NCBI GenBank assembly: GCA_963556195.1
Contig: OY744525.1
Span: 50,777,148 to 50,841,147 of the forward strand
Direction of reading: 5' to 3'
From: Sepiola atlantica
Lineage: Eukaryota; Mollusca; Cephalopoda; Sepiida; Sepiolidae
Length of the DNA: 64,000 nt
Shown: positions 62,579-64,000 of the stretch, one piece after another
Position numbering within the stretch: position 1 is the first letter of the stretch
Layout: each line of letters starts with the position of its first letter
Notes under the pieces: model-generated
The model's database searches: none
Told to the model about the DNA's origin: nothing
The model's input: the letters and a program-made list of their open reading frames with translations, nothing else
Program-made: the position numbers and the translations under genes

Positions 62579-63084
62579 CTCTCTCTTACACACACAACAA
62601 ATTTGCTTGTATCTAAACACGTTTTTTCCCATGAAACTTTGTTTAAACTCCTATTTTTATTTTTCAACGTGAAGAAAGCTAATTTTGAGATTTGGTTCTA
62701 AATACATTTTTTGTTTTAAATAAAATAATAGATCACTTTTCATTAAGGTTTTACATATAAATAAATGCTAATAATATGATGTGATAATTCCAATACAGAT
62801 AAATAAATTATTTGATTTCTTCAAAGAGTAGAAGTAGATTCTTATTTCTATGAAGAAATATTTAATGAATTATAAGTAATAAGAAATATTTAAAACGATC
62901 GTCTATCTGCTTTTCTTTTTAGAATTATGTTAAGTGACTAATGGCTTTTAGTTACGTAATATAAGAATTAAACGATCGATTATTTCTATGATCTGATATG
63001 AATAATATTTTTATAATCCTAAGATCCATTTAAAGATTGTATATAAAATAGTGTTAAGAAATGTAATGTATGAAATAATTGATT
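60600..63084. other. Spacer between gene G 3' end and gene F promoter
   Basis: AT-rich, paralogous to the other spacers (closest to the one at 25640-28229). It contains an (AT)n run near 61112-61125 and a CT/CTAT microsatellite. No gene was seen. Confidence 0.6.
62515..62586. repeat. Compound (CT)n(CTAT)n(CT)n microsatellite
   Basis: About 12 CT units, then about nine CTAT units, then CT again. The sister spacers lack this array at the matching place. Confidence 0.93.
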
Positions 63085-63494
63085 CTACTTTTCTGTTTGT
63101 ATTGAATGCATTGATGTTGGAGTGTTTGGTGGAGAATCTTGCTGAAGGTTTTCTCTATTCTCACTGTTTTCTATCTCTTTTTCTTTGTCATCTTGTATAG
63201 TTTCTACTTCTGGTTGTGTTTGTTCTTGTTGAGGCTCACATGTAACATTGTCTGCATCAGCATTGTGCAAATGTAGCTGCGTTTCAGACATGCATCTATC
63301 TGCTGCATTCTGTTTGATGGTAGCCCACTGCCTATAGTCAGAGTTAGGGTCAGCATCTGCCTTATACATCCGTCTTGGAATCGTCCTTGTATCCCCAGGA
63401 GACATGAATGTCTGTAATGAAGGTTTCATATCTGTATATTCCTCGTGGATATTCTCTGATGAATGTGGTTCATAATAATCTGATGTTTCAGATG
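63085..63494 (-). CDS. Protocadherin gene G, terminal coding exon (rest of gene outside window)
   Basis: 410 nt, acceptor GGTTATTTCAG, stop at 63085. D-G type tail with LQTFMS. Private changes: DTRTIPRR, IENSENREN, and the final residue K instead of N. Its large exon would lie to the right of the window. Confidence 0.92.
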
Positions 63495-63628
63495 CTGAAA
63501 TAACCAAAATGAAACAAGTTCATGAAATCATTTTTCATATTAATCTTTTAAAGTAAATAATATTTACAGTGTAAAATTTACACTCTATATTAAAGCTTAA
63601 TTGCTAAAAATTAAATCTTAAAACCTAC

Positions 63629-63776
63629 CAGGTACATTTTGACAATGGTTAGCATATCTTTCAGCATAGGGATCTTCTTGGTCTGAGTGAGAAGAAGGTC
63701 CCATATCAGGATGACAAGTAGAAGTCATGTGGTTTCTCTCTTCGTGTCTCTTCCCACCAGTTGCACCTCTTATTTC
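63629..63776 (-). CDS. Protocadherin gene G, exon 2 (cytoplasmic)
   Basis: 148 nt, acceptor TTAACAG, donor CCTG|GTAGGT. It encodes EIRGATGGKRHEERNHMTST, CHPDMGPSSHSDQEDPYAER, YANHCQNVP. It is the 5'-most part of gene G in view. 63777-64000 is intron 2 and matches the start of intron 2 of gene E closely. Confidence 0.92.
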
Positions 63777-64000
63777 CTGTTAATAGAGAAAAGTATACAA
63801 TCAGAAATACAATAGAATATCAATGTTTTACTTTAAAGTTTATTCTATCTGTTTGGTAGACAAACACAACTTACAACTTTTTAGAAGATAACAGGATTTA
63901 TATATATATACTAATAATACAGCAGATAATACAAACATGTGAAACTTTCTGCATGTGCTTTTAATGAAAAGCGGTAGGGAAATATACTCCAGAGCTCTTG

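Noticed and set aside
1..64000. Vertebrate-style cluster with one shared set of constant exons
   Set aside because: Each complete gene has its own two downstream exons with intact frames and splice sites.

Overview
The window looks like animal nuclear DNA from a cephalopod, most likely an octopus. It is AT-rich, has long introns and many palindromic transposons and SINE/LINE relics, and carries a head-to-tail array of six-cadherin-repeat (EC) protocadherins whose main coding exon is about 2.4 kb. Tandem protocadherin expansion is known for octopus genomes. The species is inferred from this architecture, not proven.

All genes are on the minus strand, so each gene's 5' end is at its higher coordinate. 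I call them A to G by rising coordinate. Each complete gene has (i) a short, apparently non-coding 5' exon with a strong donor, ending at 4766 (A), 13089 (B), 25347 (C), 38464 (D), 49084 (E) and 60319 (F); (ii) a 3.2-6.7 kb intron; (iii) a large exon coding for signal peptide, EC1-EC6, transmembrane helix and proximal cytoplasmic tail; (iv) a 148-151 nt exon 2; and (v) a terminal coding exon of about 400 nt. B, C, D, E and F are complete. Their predicted proteins are 992, 1008, 1003, 1002 and 1001 aa, and the phases close exactly in every case. A is cut by the left window edge in EC3. Only exon 2 and the terminal exon of G lie inside the right edge. Unlike vertebrate clustered protocadherins, each gene has its own downstream exons.

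The array is a set of tandem segmental duplications. Unit length is about 10-15 kb, and D, E, F and G are the youngest and most alike. Within the large exon, about 1.3 kb covering EC4 to the end of the exon is nearly identical in all five copies at DNA level, while EC1-EC3, and especially EC2, differ. This pattern fits gene conversion of the shared half with diversification of the half expected to carry recognition specificity. A conserved promoter-like block, with a YY1-like GCCGCCAT and an inverted CCAAT box, sits upstream of every 5' exon.

The introns and spacers hold several foldback/MITE elements, tRNA-derived SINEs, two sorts of LINE fragment, a 340-bp retroposed element with a U2-snRNA-like head and a perfect 13-bp target duplication, a decayed protocadherin EC2 relic, and a TTAGGG-rich minisatellite. 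Long stretches of the introns are otherwise featureless AT-rich DNA.
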